A stretch of 64,000 nucleotides of DNA from Streptomyces sp. NBC_01716 (GCF_036248275.1 NZ_CP109181.1:8184001-8248000); one strand, 5' to 3'. Shown: positions 27,745 through 36,364, counted from the stretch's first letter. The notes: generated by a model from the letters alone, not told the origin. Translations and numbers: made by a program.

Positions 27745-27754
27745 GGCATATGCC
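27745..27754. promoter_or_regulatory. Palindrome GGCATATGCC, copy 1
   Basis: A perfect 10-base palindrome, repeated at 27983-27992 inside the tandem-repeat block. Candidate binding site for the neighbouring NarL-type regulator; 10 bases is short, so chance is possible. Confidence 0.3.
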
Positions 27755-27900
27755 GGGTTCCTGCGTTACTGAACCCATTCCAACCAAGGGCAGCCCAAAC
27801 CACTCGGGATGCGTGGTGCCGGGATGGTCTGTCCCTTCCACACGTGGGGAAGGTGCAGGTCAGCCTGGGCTGCGATGGGCACCCGGTGGAGGTTGGAAAG

Positions 27901-27940
27901 CCAGTCGGCGCCGCTTCAGCGGTGCCGACTGGTCTGTTTT
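27901..27940 (+). terminator. Strong intrinsic terminator-like hairpin
   Basis: 14-base arms (27901-27914 and 27919-27932) pair at 13 positions around a TTCA loop and are followed by TCTGTTTT. It could end the kinase/response-regulator transcript or act as an attenuator for the IPT genes. Confidence 0.7.
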
Positions 27941-27962
27941 CCGGGCTGACCGGGGAAAGGCC

Positions 27963-28012
27963 GAGGGCATACGCCGCGGGAGGGCATATGCCGCCGGGAG
28001 GGCGTACCCCGG
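27963..28012. repeat. Three imperfect tandem repeats upstream of the IPT genes
   Basis: Units at 27963-27979, 27980-27997 and 27998-28012 all begin GAGGGC(A/G)TA and end near CCGG. The middle unit includes the second GGCATATGCC palindrome. Helically spaced repeats of about 17 bases in a leader suggest cooperative regulator binding. Confidence 0.5.
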
Positions 28013-28329
28013 TGGTACGGCGGTGGTACGCGGGCGCCCGCCGCGACCCGCCCAACCATCCACGTGTGGTGACTGGCGCCTTGTCAGAGATTCCTCCCTG
28101 TGGGGTACTTGAAACAGCGAACCGGTGGGCCGCCCATCCCATAACCGGGGATCACGGTAAAGGGCGGCGTCCGCCGGTTCTTCCTTTGTGTGGCTACGAG
28201 GGAACTCCATTGACCGGCGGCACGGCTCAGCCGTCCGTCCTCCCGTACGGGTCTTCCGTGAAAGGCGGCCCGGCGGTCCCCAGGTTCGGCTGTGTCCTCT
28301 GTCCCGTCCTGTCAGCGAGGAGTCTCACC

Positions 28330-29076
28330 ATGCCCATCTCTCCGAACCAGGGATCCACCGGCGGCGGCACGCTGGTGACGATCACCGGTACGAACCTGTC
28401 CGGCACCACCGCCGTAACCTTCGGCACCAAGCCGGGCACCAGCGTCACCAACGTCTCGCCGACCCAGGTCACGGCCGTGTCGCCCTCGGGCGCCGGCAGT
28501 GTCGGGCTGACCGTGACCACCCCGGGTGGCACGAGCAACCCGATTCCGTTCTTCTACGTCGGAGCGCCGTTCAAGTCCTCGCTCGGGCCGACGTCCGGCC
28601 CCCTCGTGGGCGGTAACACGGTCACGATCAACGGTGTCGGGCTGGCGACGGCCACCAGTGTGTCGTTCGGCGTCAATTCCGCGACGCCGACGGTCATCTC
28701 CGACACCCAGATCACCGTTGTCGTGCCCGCGGGCGTGGCAGCGGGCCCTGTGGGAGTGAGCGTGACCACCGCGGGCGGCACGAACAACGGTCTGTCCTAC
28801 ACCTACGTGGACGTCCCCACAGTGACCTCGGTGACGCCCACCTCAGGACCGACCACCGGTGGTACCGGTGTGACCATCATCGGCACCAACCTCGGCACCA
28901 CCGGGTCGGTCACCTTCGACGGCAACCCGGCACCGTTCACCCTGGTGAACTCCACCACGATCTCGGCAGTCACCCCGCCCGGCGCCGCCGGAGCGGTCGA
29001 CGTGGTGGTGACCAACCCGGCCGGTTCCGACACGGCCGCCGGCGCGTTCACCTACGTGACGCCTCCCGGTATCTGA
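28330..29076 (+). CDS. IPT/TIG-repeat protein, three repeats, no signal peptide
   Basis: 248 residues from ATG 28330. It consists entirely of three immunoglobulin-like IPT/TIG domains (about 1-77, 78-160, 161-248), each with the P-T-S-G-P-x-x-G-G-x-x-V-T-I-x-G-x-x-L pattern and ending in a (F/Y)xYV strand. There is no secretion signal, membrane segment, LPxTG motif or catalytic domain, which is odd for a fold usually found on cell surfaces. The C-terminus is TPPGI, shared in form with the next gene's PPPGI. Function unknown. Confidence 0.8.
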   Translation: MPISPNQGSTGGGTLVTITGTNLSGTTAVTFGTKPGTSVTNVSPTQVTAVSPSGAGSVGLTVTTPGGTSNPIPFFYVGAPFKSSLGPTSGPLVGGNTVTINGVGLATATSVSFGVNSATPTVISDTQITVVVPAGVAAGPVGVSVTTAGGTNNGLSYTYVDVPTVTSVTPTSGPTTGGTGVTIIGTNLGTTGSVTFDGNPAPFTLVNSTTISAVTPPGAAGAVDVVVTNPAGSDTAAGAFTYVTPPGI

Positions 29077-29087
29077 CCGCCACCCCC

Positions 29088-29117
29088 GCTGCCGCCCGGT
29101 TCTCACCGGGCGGCAGC
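29088..29117. terminator. Perfect 13-bp hairpin downstream of the first IPT gene
   Basis: Arms 29088-29100 and 29105-29117 are fully complementary around a TCTC loop; only a weak pyrimidine tract follows. Likely a transcription stop or mRNA-stabilising structure between the two IPT genes. Confidence 0.6.
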
Positions 29118-29294
29118 TCTCCTTGACCACCGCTGTCCCAGCAGTGGTTCTCGTCTGTCCGCCGTCCGGCCACGCGATCCTCGGTGGGCGGACGGCCCTC
29201 ATCCGCTGAAGCCCCAGACTGGGCGGTTTCCCCGGCCCGGACCGGACATCCGCGTCACCCCGGGCTTCGCCCTGGCTGCCATAGGAGCATCCTC

Positions 29295-30311
29295 ATGCCG
29301 CCTACGATCAACACCATCAATCCCTCGCAAGGACCCACCACCGGGGGCACCACCGTCACCCTCACCGGCACCGGAATGACGGGGTCCACCGGCGTACGGT
29401 TCGGCAGTACCAACGCCCCCTCCTTCGTGGTCAACTCGGCCACCCAGATCACGACGGTGAGCCCGCCCCGTGCCGCGGGCGCTGCGGCGGTGATCGTCCT
29501 CCATCCGACCGGCAACAGCAACTCGGTGACATTCACCTATGTGGTGTCACAGGTGCCGGTGGTCACCGGTGTGTCGCCCAGCAGCGGCCCGACGGCGGGT
29601 GGCACCAATGTCACCCTCACGGGAACCGGGTTCACCGGAGCCTCGTCGGTCACCTTCGGCGGAGTCCCCGCGACGTCGTTCACGGTGAACTCGGCCACCC
29701 AGATCACCGCCGTGACACCCCCCGGCGGTGTCGGCGCCGCGGTGGTGGCCGTCACGACACCGGGAGGCACCAGCGCCCCCGACGCCTTCTTCTTCTACGC
29801 CGGGGTCCCCATCCTCACCAGTGCCAGCCCCTCCCAGGGTCCGACGGCCGGCGGTGTGGTGGTCACCCTGACCGGGAGCGATCTACTCAACGCCACCGCC
29901 GTACGGTTCGGCGTCACCAACGCCACCTCCTTCACCGTGGTGTCGGCGACGCAGATCACGGCCACCGCACCGCCGGGGACGGGGAGTTCACCGATCACGG
30001 TGGTCACCCCGGGAGGCACGAGCAATCCCGTCGCCTTCAGTTATGTCGCCGCGCCCACCCTGACGTCACTGGTGCCCAGCAGTGGTCCGACGTCCGCGGG
30101 GACCGTGGTCACCCTCACCGGTACGAACCTGTCCACCGCCTCGGCCGTCACCTTCGGGGGCACGCCCGTCTCGTTCACCGTCGTGTCGGGCACCCAGGTC
30201 ACGGCGGTCGCACCCGCGGGACCAGCGGGTCCGGTGGCTGTGACCGTCACGACGGTCGGCGGCACCAGCCCCGGGCTGACCTACACCCGGGTGCCCCCGC
30301 CAGGCATCTGA
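29295..30311 (+). CDS. IPT/TIG-repeat protein, four repeats, no signal peptide
   Basis: 338 residues from ATG 29295 with AGGAGC 8 bases upstream. Four IPT/TIG domains of 80-90 residues each; each opens with a P-S-x-G-P-T-x-x-G form (NPSQGPTTGGTTVTLTGTGM in the first) and closes with an F-x-Y strand. As in the previous gene, no signal peptide or anchor is visible. It is similar in design to the 248-residue protein, so the pair probably arose by duplication and change in repeat number. A structural or binding role is inferred from the fold only. Confidence 0.8.
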   Translation: MPPTINTINPSQGPTTGGTTVTLTGTGMTGSTGVRFGSTNAPSFVVNSATQITTVSPPRAAGAAAVIVLHPTGNSNSVTFTYVVSQVPVVTGVSPSSGPTAGGTNVTLTGTGFTGASSVTFGGVPATSFTVNSATQITAVTPPGGVGAAVVAVTTPGGTSAPDAFFFYAGVPILTSASPSQGPTAGGVVVTLTGSDLLNATAVRFGVTNATSFTVVSATQITATAPPGTGSSPITVVTPGGTSNPVAFSYVAAPTLTSLVPSSGPTSAGTVVTLTGTNLSTASAVTFGGTPVSFTVVSGTQVTAVAPAGPAGPVAVTVTTVGGTSPGLTYTRVPPPGI

Positions 30312-30440
30312 CACGCGCCGGGGTCCAGTCAGGCTACTCGTGGGCGCCGCCTCCCTGGAACGCAAAAGGGGCCCCCATAGCGTGAAGCTCAACGGCACCC
30401 GCACCCTGCGGGCCTGGCCATAGAGCAAGGAGCAGAACCG

Positions 30441-30923
30441 GTGAGGATCACACCACGCAGAGGAAGACTTGTCGTCGCCACCGCCATGGCGGCCGTGCTG
30501 GGGCTGGCCTCGCCCGCCTGGGCCGCGCCGTCGAGCACCACGGTGACCGCCACTCCGCAGTCCGCCGAGGTGGGCGACGCGGTACAGCTGGCGGCGACGA
30601 TCGACTGTACTGGCGACCCCTCGGGCGGGCTCGGCGTGACGTTCTTCGACGGAAGCGACCTGCTCGACACCGTGCCGGTGAACGCCAACGGCCTGGCCAG
30701 CTACAGTGGCTCGTTCACCACCGTCGGCTCGCACATCATCACGGCGGCCTACAACGGCAACGATGAGTGCGACGCCTCGAACAACACCACGACCGTCCAG
30801 ATCACGTCCACCCCGACGCCGCCCAATCCGCCGAAGCCCGGCTTCTGTCTCCTCGCCTGCGGCGGACTGATCGGCTTCAACGTCGGCAAGATCCACAACC
30901 CCGTAAACATCTACAAGCACTAG
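30441..30923 (+). CDS. Secreted Ig-like domain protein with a cysteine-containing tail
   Basis: 160 residues from GTG 30441, with AAGGAGCAG upstream. A signal peptide (positive start, hydrophobic core, cleavage near SPAWA-AP at 27-29) is followed by one bacterial Ig-like domain (about 30-122) with two cysteines (DCTGDP, ECDAS) that could form a disulfide. After a Pro-rich linker comes a 28-residue tail, GFCLLACGGLIGFNVGKIHN, ending NIYKH, with a second Cys pair. The tail is distinctive and unexplained. Same direction as the IPT genes and 129 bases behind them. Confidence 0.8.
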   Translation: MRITPRRGRLVVATAMAAVLGLASPAWAAPSSTTVTATPQSAEVGDAVQLAATIDCTGDPSGGLGVTFFDGSDLLDTVPVNANGLASYSGSFTTVGSHIITAAYNGNDECDASNNTTTVQITSTPTPPNPPKPGFCLLACGGLIGFNVGKIHNPVNIYKH

Positions 30924-31011
30924 TAGCCCTGATGGCGGGTGGCCCGGTTCATGGAGAGCCGACTGATCCGGGCCTCCCGCCGGGGCGTGTTTTGGATGAG
31001 AGGGGACCGTC

Positions 31012-31427
31012 ATGGTGTCGTTCACGGACAACTTGGCCGACGATGTCACGCTTGAGGGCGCGGTGATGAACGGTGTGCTCCAGGGGTGCGACGCCGTGCG
31101 GGCCCAACTCGGGGTTGTCAGTGGGTTCTACCGCGACCGGGTGGACAGATTCAGCTTCGACGCCGACTCCTACCATGTGGAGGAGTACACGGCGGTCGTC
31201 GACGGACGGCCGATCAAGGCCACCGCGACAATGCACCGAAACGAGCAGGGCGAGGTCGACGCGGTCGTCGTCAATCACCGGCCCTTGTCGGCCGCGCTGA
31301 CGTCTCACGCCTGATCGCCGAATCGTCGCTCGGCGCGGAGTGGGACAGCCGTCGCTTCTACCGCCCCGAGGGCCAGACCTACCAGGACCTCCTGGACTAC
31401 TCGGACGCGCAGGAAGACACCCACTAG
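31012..31427 (+). pseudogene. NTF2/SnoaL-like protein, frameshifted
   Basis: The first frame (31012-31314) encodes an NTF2-like cone: NLADDVTLEGAVMNG, YHVEEYTAVVDGRPIKATAT, VDAVVVNHRPLSAALT. It then hits a stop. The next frame continues with SRLIAESSLGAEWDSRRFYR and ends YSDAQEDTH at 31427, a natural-looking tail. Adding one base near 31301-31304 would join them, so a single-base deletion is likely. Small polyketide-cyclase-like or ketosteroid-isomerase-like families share the fold; the function is unknown. Confidence 0.6.
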
Positions 31428-31562
31428 GCCGCCGGGTGTGCTGGGGAGCAGTTCTGGGTGGGGGCGGGCGGTGGGTGGCGGCAAATAGCCGTCCGGCAGG
31501 GGGAGTTCTGGGGTGAGTCGGGTATCCGGTGCGTCGATCGCTCGCTGGTGTCCATGAGGCGT

Positions 31563-31685
31563 GCAGACCGTCCCGGGCACCGTGCGGGGGACGGCCGGCG
31601 GATCCGTTTCCTTCGGGGCCCGCGTGACGGACCGTAAGGGGAACTCGTTCGACCAGGCGGTCATCGACGCGTACCGCACGAAGTG
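31563..31685 (+). pseudogene. Short remnant resembling a subtilase C-terminus
   Basis: An open 40-codon tail reading VSFGARVTDRKGNSFDQAVI, then DAYRTK and a stop. Such tails close secreted S8 peptidases or Ig-like repeats in Streptomyces. No upstream coding sequence joins it. Confidence 0.3.
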
Positions 31686-31778
31686 ACCGCCCCCAAGTAG
31701 TCGGCCTCACGTAACCTGCCTCGCCCGCACGGCCGTTCACCCGGTCGCGCGGGCGAGGTTCTGCCAGTCGGACAGGAC

Positions 31779-32516
31779 CTACGCATCCCTGCGCCGCAGG
31801 AACCACCAGCCCGCCAGCATCGCCGCGACCGCCCACAGCGCCGTCACCGCCAGGCCCGCCAGCGGCGCCAGGTCGCCCGGCGGGTCCGCGTACAGGACCT
31901 GCTGGCCGGCGCGGTCCGGGAGATAGTCGGCGACGGAACCCGATGCCTCACCGAGGACCATGGAGAGAACGAGGGTGAACGGGATCACGATGCTCAGGAC
32001 GGCGACCCCGCTGCGCAGCACCGCCGTCAGACCGGCCGCGAAGACCGCCATCAGCGTGAGGTACACCGCTCCGCCCACGATGGCGCGCACCGCGTCTCCG
32101 TCGCCCGGGTCCGGCGCCGCGTCGCCCATGAAGGCGCTTCCCGCCAGGAACGAGACGAGCGTGGTCACCAGGCCGAGCGCCAGCGCCAGACCTGCCACGT
32201 TCGCGAGCTTCGCCGCGTAGAACAGACCCCGCTTCGGCACCGCCGTCAGCGAGGCGCGGATGGCTCCCCCCTGGTACTCGGACGACATCGCCATCGTGCC
32301 GAAGGCGATCGCCGCGATCTGGCCCAGGTTGAGACCGATGAACACAGAGTAGAGCGCGTCGAACTCGGCGCTGTCCGCCTCGGAATCGCCGGTACCCGCG
32401 TTGGCCGCCACCCCGAAGCCGACCGTCAGTACGAAGCCGGCCAGGAGGGACCAGGCGGTCCCGCGCAGACTCCTGATTTTGATCCACTCGGAGCGGAGCA
32501 CGGCTGAGGTGGACAT
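31779..32516 (-). CDS. ABC-2 type transporter permease
   Basis: 245 residues. Six hydrophobic helices with the ABC-2 family pattern: SEWIKIRSLRGTAWSLLAGF at the N-terminus, FGTMAMSSEYQGGAIRASLT (the conserved SSEYxxGxxR loop), and a last helix ending in RRRDA. Partner of the ATPase encoded two bases upstream. Typical of drug or lantibiotic-type efflux or of unknown lipid/peptide export under DesK-type control. Confidence 0.88.
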   Translation of the reverse strand: MSTSAVLRSEWIKIRSLRGTAWSLLAGFVLTVGFGVAANAGTGDSEADSAEFDALYSVFIGLNLGQIAAIAFGTMAMSSEYQGGAIRASLTAVPKRGLFYAAKLANVAGLALALGLVTTLVSFLAGSAFMGDAAPDPGDGDAVRAIVGGAVYLTLMAVFAAGLTAVLRSGVAVLSIVIPFTLVLSMVLGEASGSVADYLPDRAGQQVLYADPPGDLAPLAGLAVTALWAVAAMLAGWWFLRRRDA

Positions 32517-32518
32517 GG

Positions 32519-33490
32519 TCAGGCCTCCTGCGGGGTCGAGGTCGGGTTCGAGGTCGGGGTCGTTGGAGAGGGCCCGGTCGGGGCCGACGCGGAGAACTCC
32601 GTTTCACCGGAGGTGAGATCGAGGTACGCCTGCTCCAACGTGGCCTCCTCGGCGGCGAGTTCGAGAAGGACGATGCCTTCCCCGGCGGCCAGGAGGCCGA
32701 TGTCGTGGATCTCGGCGTTCTCGATCAGTACGCGGCCGTCGTCCGACTCGACGGGGACGTGGCCGTGCCGCAGCAGTACCTCGCGCAGCCGTGCGGGCTC
32801 CGTCGTACGGACGCGGACACGCGGCTTCACGCGGGACGCGATGAAGTCCTTCGTCGGTGTGTCCGCCAGCAGCCTTCCCTTGCCGAGGACGATCAGATGG
32901 TCGGCGAAGGAGGCTGTCTCGCCCATCAGATGGCTGGAGACCAGCACGGTGCGGTTCTCCGCCGCGAGGCCGCGCATCAGCTCGCGGATCCAGATGATGC
33001 CCTCGGGGTCGAGGCCGTTCGACGGTTCGTCGAGCAGCAGCACCTCGGGGTCGCCGAGCAGGGCCGCCGCGACGCCCAGGCGCTGGCGCATGCCGAGGGA
33101 GAACGTCTTCACCCGGCGGGAGCCCACGCTCGCGATGCCCGTCTGTTCGAGGACCTCGTCCACCCGCCTGCCGGGGATGCGATTGCTCGCGGCGAGCGCG
33201 AGGAGGTGGGCGCGGGCGGTGCGGGACCCGTGCGGTGCCTGGGCGTCCAGGAGGGCGCCCACGTGCCGCAGCGGCTCATCGAGTTCGGTGAACGGGCGGC
33301 CACCGATCACCGCCGTGCCGGAGGTGGGGCGGTCCAGGCCGAGCACGAGGCGCATGGTGGTCGACTTGCCCGCACCGTTGGGGCCGAGGAACCCGGTGAC
33401 CTGGCCGGGCCGGACCGAGAAGGTGAGGCGGTCCACCGCACGTACCCGCGGGTAGACCTTGGTCAGGTCCTTCACATCGATCGCTGTCAT
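32519..33490 (-). CDS. ABC transporter ATP-binding protein
   Basis: 323 residues from ATG 33490 (an in-frame start nine bases upstream is possible). Walker A GFLGPNGAGKSTTMR, intact signature TFSLGMRQRLGVAAAL, Walker B EVLLLDEPSNGLDPEG and H-loop VLVSSHLMGE. The C-terminal 90 residues form the extra domain common in this ABC-2 exporter family. Divergent from the sensor kinase gene. It is the intact paralogue of the ATPase encoded at 61871. Confidence 0.92.
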   Translation of the reverse strand: MTAIDVKDLTKVYPRVRAVDRLTFSVRPGQVTGFLGPNGAGKSTTMRLVLGLDRPTSGTAVIGGRPFTELDEPLRHVGALLDAQAPHGSRTARAHLLALAASNRIPGRRVDEVLEQTGIASVGSRRVKTFSLGMRQRLGVAAALLGDPEVLLLDEPSNGLDPEGIIWIRELMRGLAAENRTVLVSSHLMGETASFADHLIVLGKGRLLADTPTKDFIASRVKPRVRVRTTEPARLREVLLRHGHVPVESDDGRVLIENAEIHDIGLLAAGEGIVLLELAAEEATLEQAYLDLTSGETEFSASAPTGPSPTTPTSNPTSTPQEA

Positions 33491-33612
33491 GGCCACCACG
33501 GTGCCGTCCGAAGAGGGGCGACCGCTTCCCCCGGCTGCGGGAGAGAACTCCCCCGGCGGCGGGAGCGTGCTCCCCCACGTGGGGGAGCCACCCGCCGCAC
33601 GCCGCTGCGACG

Positions 33613-34833
33613 ATGGACCCCATGAGGCGTCTGATCCGGCTGTCGCGGCCCGCGATACGTACGGTCACCTACACCCGGTGGCTGCACCTGTTCATCGGCG
33701 CGGTGGCGGCGCCGATCGTCGGACTGGTCTACCCGGGGCTGGACGGTGACGGCGCCTCCATATGGCTGCTGCCGTTCGTGCCTCTGCCGCTGGTCGCGAT
33801 CGCCGCGTGTGTCCCCGGTATGCGGGTGGCCGAGACGATGCAGGCGCAACTGCTGCTCTTTCCCAGGCCGACGGCGCCGGCTCGGCGACAGGACCTCGGG
33901 ATCGCCGGTTCGCCCTCGGCCTCGTGGGGCGACCGCTGGCGGGTCTTCGAATGGATGACGCTGCGGCTGTGGCTCGGCTTCGGGGTCACCACGGTCACCA
34001 TCAACGGCGCCGTGCTGGTGCTGGGTCTGCTGACGCCGTCCCTGTGGCCACCGTTCGGGCCCGCGGTGCGGCTGCCGGGGGAGTGGAACTGGTGGTACCC
34101 GCTGCTCGCCCCGGTGACAGGCGCCGCGTTGATCGCCCTCACCTGGGCGTCCGGTGCGCTGATGGCCGCGCTCGCGCCCCGGCTGCTCGGTCCGTCCCCC
34201 GCGGAGCGGTTCGCGGAACTGGAGGAGCGTACCGAGCGGTTGCAGGAACGCACCCGGATCGCCCGCGAGTTGCACGACACCATCGGGCACGCGCTCACCA
34301 TCGCCGTGGTGCAGGCGGGCGCGGCGCGCGCGGCCGGGACGCCGGAGTTCACCGACCGGGCGCTGGCCGCCATCGAGGACACGGGGCGCGAGGCCCTGTC
34401 CGAACTGGACCGGGTGCTGAGGCTGTTGCGCGAGGACGGCAACCCGGCGGAGCAGCGGTTCACGCTCGCCCGTGCCGGACGGCTGGTGGAGTCGGCGCGC
34501 GGGGCCGGGGCCGATGTGACCACGGAGACGGAAGGGGACGTCGAGGCCCTGCCCGGACCGGTCTCGCGTGAGGGCTACCGGATGCTCCAGGAGTGCCTCA
34601 CCAATGTGCTGCGGCACGCGGGTCCGGTGCCGGTGACCGTACGGACCGCGGTCCGCGACGGCCGGCTGGAACTGGAGGTGCGGAACAAACTGCCCGCAGA
34701 GCCGGGCGACTTCCGCGACGGGGGCTCCGGGCTGCGCGGGCTCCACGAACGGGCCGTACTGCTCGGCGGGGTGGCCGAGTACGGGCCGCACGGGGGAGAG
34801 TGGCGGGTCCGAGTCACCCTGCCGCTACGGTGA
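33613..34833 (+). CDS. DesK-type sensor histidine kinase
   Basis: 406 residues; an internal ATG at 33622 is an alternative start. Several membrane helices (about 20-70 and 115-185), a coiled linker, H-box RTRIARELHDTIGHALTI (acceptor His) and an HATPase domain with LTNVLRHAGPV and GGSGLRGLHERA. Such kinases sense envelope stress or antibiotics and control the adjacent ABC-2 transporter. The response regulator gene follows after five bases. Confidence 0.9.
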   Translation: MDPMRRLIRLSRPAIRTVTYTRWLHLFIGAVAAPIVGLVYPGLDGDGASIWLLPFVPLPLVAIAACVPGMRVAETMQAQLLLFPRPTAPARRQDLGIAGSPSASWGDRWRVFEWMTLRLWLGFGVTTVTINGAVLVLGLLTPSLWPPFGPAVRLPGEWNWWYPLLAPVTGAALIALTWASGALMAALAPRLLGPSPAERFAELEERTERLQERTRIARELHDTIGHALTIAVVQAGAARAAGTPEFTDRALAAIEDTGREALSELDRVLRLLREDGNPAEQRFTLARAGRLVESARGAGADVTTETEGDVEALPGPVSREGYRMLQECLTNVLRHAGPVPVTVRTAVRDGRLELEVRNKLPAEPGDFRDGGSGLRGLHERAVLLGGVAEYGPHGGEWRVRVTLPLR

Positions 34834-34838
34834 CCCGC

Positions 34839-35498
34839 ATGCCGATCACCGTTCTGCTCGTCGACGACGACGCCCTCGTACGTGCCGGGCTGCGCGCCAT
34901 CCTTGAGGCGCAGCCCGACATCGAGGTCGTCGGCGAGGCGGCGGACGGCGCCGCCGTCATCCCCTTGCTGAGGAAGTTGCGGCCGGACGTCGTCGCCATG
35001 GACGTACGTATGCCGCTGATGGACGGCATCGAGGCGACCCGGGCGGTGCTGCGGACGGTCGCCGACCCTCCGAGGATCCTCGTCATCACGACGTTCGAGG
35101 AGGACGAGTACGTCTACGAGGCGCTGCGCGCCGGCGCCGACGGGTTCCTGCTCAAGCGCGCCCGGCCCAGCGAGATCGTGCACGCGGTGCGGATCGTCGC
35201 GGAGGGCGAGTCGCTGCTCTTTCCGCCCGCGCTGCGCTCCCTCGCCGCCGCGCACGGCGACGAATCCTCACGGCGCGCACTGGAGAAGGCGGCGCTCACC
35301 GGACGCGAGGGCCAGGTCCTGCGGCTCGTGGCCCGCGGCCTGACGAACGCGGAGATCGCCGCGCGGCTGCATCTGGGCACCGAGACGGTGAAGACGCATG
35401 TGAGCGGGGTGCTCGCGAAGCTCGGCGCGCGGGACCGTATCCAGGCGGTGATCACGGCGTACGAGTCGGGCTTCATCACTCCGGGGGCCGACGAGTAG
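34839..35498 (+). CDS. NarL-type response regulator
   Basis: 219 residues from ATG 34839. Receiver: LLVDDDALVRAGLRAIL, phosphorylation Asp in VVAMDVRMPLMDG, TTFEED switch, LLKRARP. LuxR-type DNA-binding domain: LTGREGQVLRLVARGLTNAE, LHLGTETVKTHVSGVLAKLG. Pairs with the DesK-type kinase; likely activates the divergent ABC transporter genes. Confidence 0.92.
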   Translation: MPITVLLVDDDALVRAGLRAILEAQPDIEVVGEAADGAAVIPLLRKLRPDVVAMDVRMPLMDGIEATRAVLRTVADPPRILVITTFEEDEYVYEALRAGADGFLLKRARPSEIVHAVRIVAEGESLLFPPALRSLAAAHGDESSRRALEKAALTGREGQVLRLVARGLTNAEIAARLHLGTETVKTHVSGVLAKLGARDRIQAVITAYESGFITPGADE

Positions 35499-35504
35499 CG
35501 GATT

Positions 35505-35537
35505 CCTGCCGCTCGGCGGTCGGCGTCCGCCGGCAGG
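35505..35537. terminator. Hairpin between convergent genes
   Basis: CCTGCCG (35505-35511) pairs with CGGCAGG (35531-35537), with an inner CGGCGG/CCGCCG pairing possible. It sits between the response regulator and methyltransferase stop codons. No T-run, so moderate confidence. Confidence 0.4.
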
Positions 35538-35545
35538 CCGGCCGG

Positions 35546-36364
35546 TCACGGCTTACGGGCGATTCCCGCGTAGCAGGCGGCTTCCGCGTCCGTGACGTTC
35601 TCGGCCTGGTCCTCAAGGTCGGGGCGCCAGCGCTGGGAGGGGACGAGGCCCGGGTCGAGAAGGTCCCAGCCGTCGAAGAGGCGGGCGATGTCCGCCTGGG
35701 AGCGTGCCTGTCCCGGGGTGCCCGCGGCGCGGTACGCGCCCGTGAGGCGGGCGATGCCTTCGGGGTCGAAGTCGGGGGTGACATGGGTGATGGTGAGGGT
35801 GCTTCCCTTGGGGAGCGCCGCCTTGAGGTGTTCGACGATGCCGTGGGCGCCCCCGTCGACAAGGTCGTCGGTGATGAAGTGGAGCAGCGCGTTGAGGCTC
35901 AGGGCGATGGGCCGCGTGAAGTCGAGGGTGTCCGATATCTCGGGTGTCGCCAGGAGTCCTGTGGGGTCGGTGGCGTCGGCGTGGGCGTAGGCGGTGTGGC
36001 CGTCGGCATGGCTGTGGAGCAGGGCACGGGCGTGGGCGAGGACGATCGGGTCGTTGTCGGTGTAGACGACACGCGACGAGGGGGTGACCTCCTGCGCGAC
36101 CTCGTGGAGGTTGGGGGAGGTGGGGATGCCGGTGCCGATGTCGAAGAACTGGGTCATGCCCTGCTGTGCGAGGAACCGCGTGGAGCGGCGCATGAAACGC
36201 CGGTTGATCCGGGCGGTGGCCAGAAGGGAGGGGAAGGCGGCCAGAGCCTTGCCGGCGGCTTCCCGGTCGGCGGGGAAGTTGGTGGTGCCGCCGAGGTAGT
36301 AGTCGTACATACGGGCCGAGTGCGCCTGATCCAGCTTCAGGTCCACCGTGCTGTCGTCCGCCAT
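35546..36364 (-). CDS. SAM-dependent methyltransferase, DUF574 type
   Basis: 272 residues from ATG 36364; upstream frame to 36454 has no family similarity. Family hallmarks: QAHSARMYDYYLGGTTNFPA near the N-terminus, the SAM-binding FFDIGTGIPTSPNLHEVAQ, VVYTDNDPIVLAHARALL and LSLNALLHFITDD. This family is abundant in Streptomyces, often paired with regulators, but substrates are mostly unknown. Confidence 0.9.
   Translation of the reverse strand: MADDSTVDLKLDQAHSARMYDYYLGGTTNFPADREAAGKALAAFPSLLATARINRRFMRRSTRFLAQQGMTQFFDIGTGIPTSPNLHEVAQEVTPSSRVVYTDNDPIVLAHARALLHSHADGHTAYAHADATDPTGLLATPEISDTLDFTRPIALSLNALLHFITDDLVDGGAHGIVEHLKAALPKGSTLTITHVTPDFDPEGIARLTGAYRAAGTPGQARSQADIARLFDGWDLLDPGLVPSQRWRPDLEDQAENVTDAEAACYAGIARKP

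Larger units (their letters stand above)
27665..28329. other. 665-base non-coding leader between response regulator and IPT gene
   Basis: No gene is supported. It contains a strong terminator-like hairpin (27901-27940), the palindrome GGCATATGCC at 27745 and again at 27983, and a block of three imperfect tandem repeats (27963-28012). A good ribosome site (GCGAGGAG, 28315-28322) precedes the IPT start at 28330. The length and structure suggest a regulated leader or a small RNA. Confidence 0.5.

Noticed and set aside
27840..27932. Segment GGGGAAGGTGCAGG followed by a hairpin, reminiscent of a cobalamin riboswitch core
   Set aside because: The conserved GCCACTG box and the rest of the riboswitch core are absent, and no cobalamin-related gene follows.
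27963..28012. Tandem repeats considered as a CRISPR-like array
   Set aside because: Units are contiguous with no spacers, imperfect and only three in number; no cas genes.
28330..30311. Possible link of the IPT/TIG proteins to a contractile injection system
   Set aside because: No sheath, tube, baseplate or AAA+ ATPase genes of such systems are in the window.
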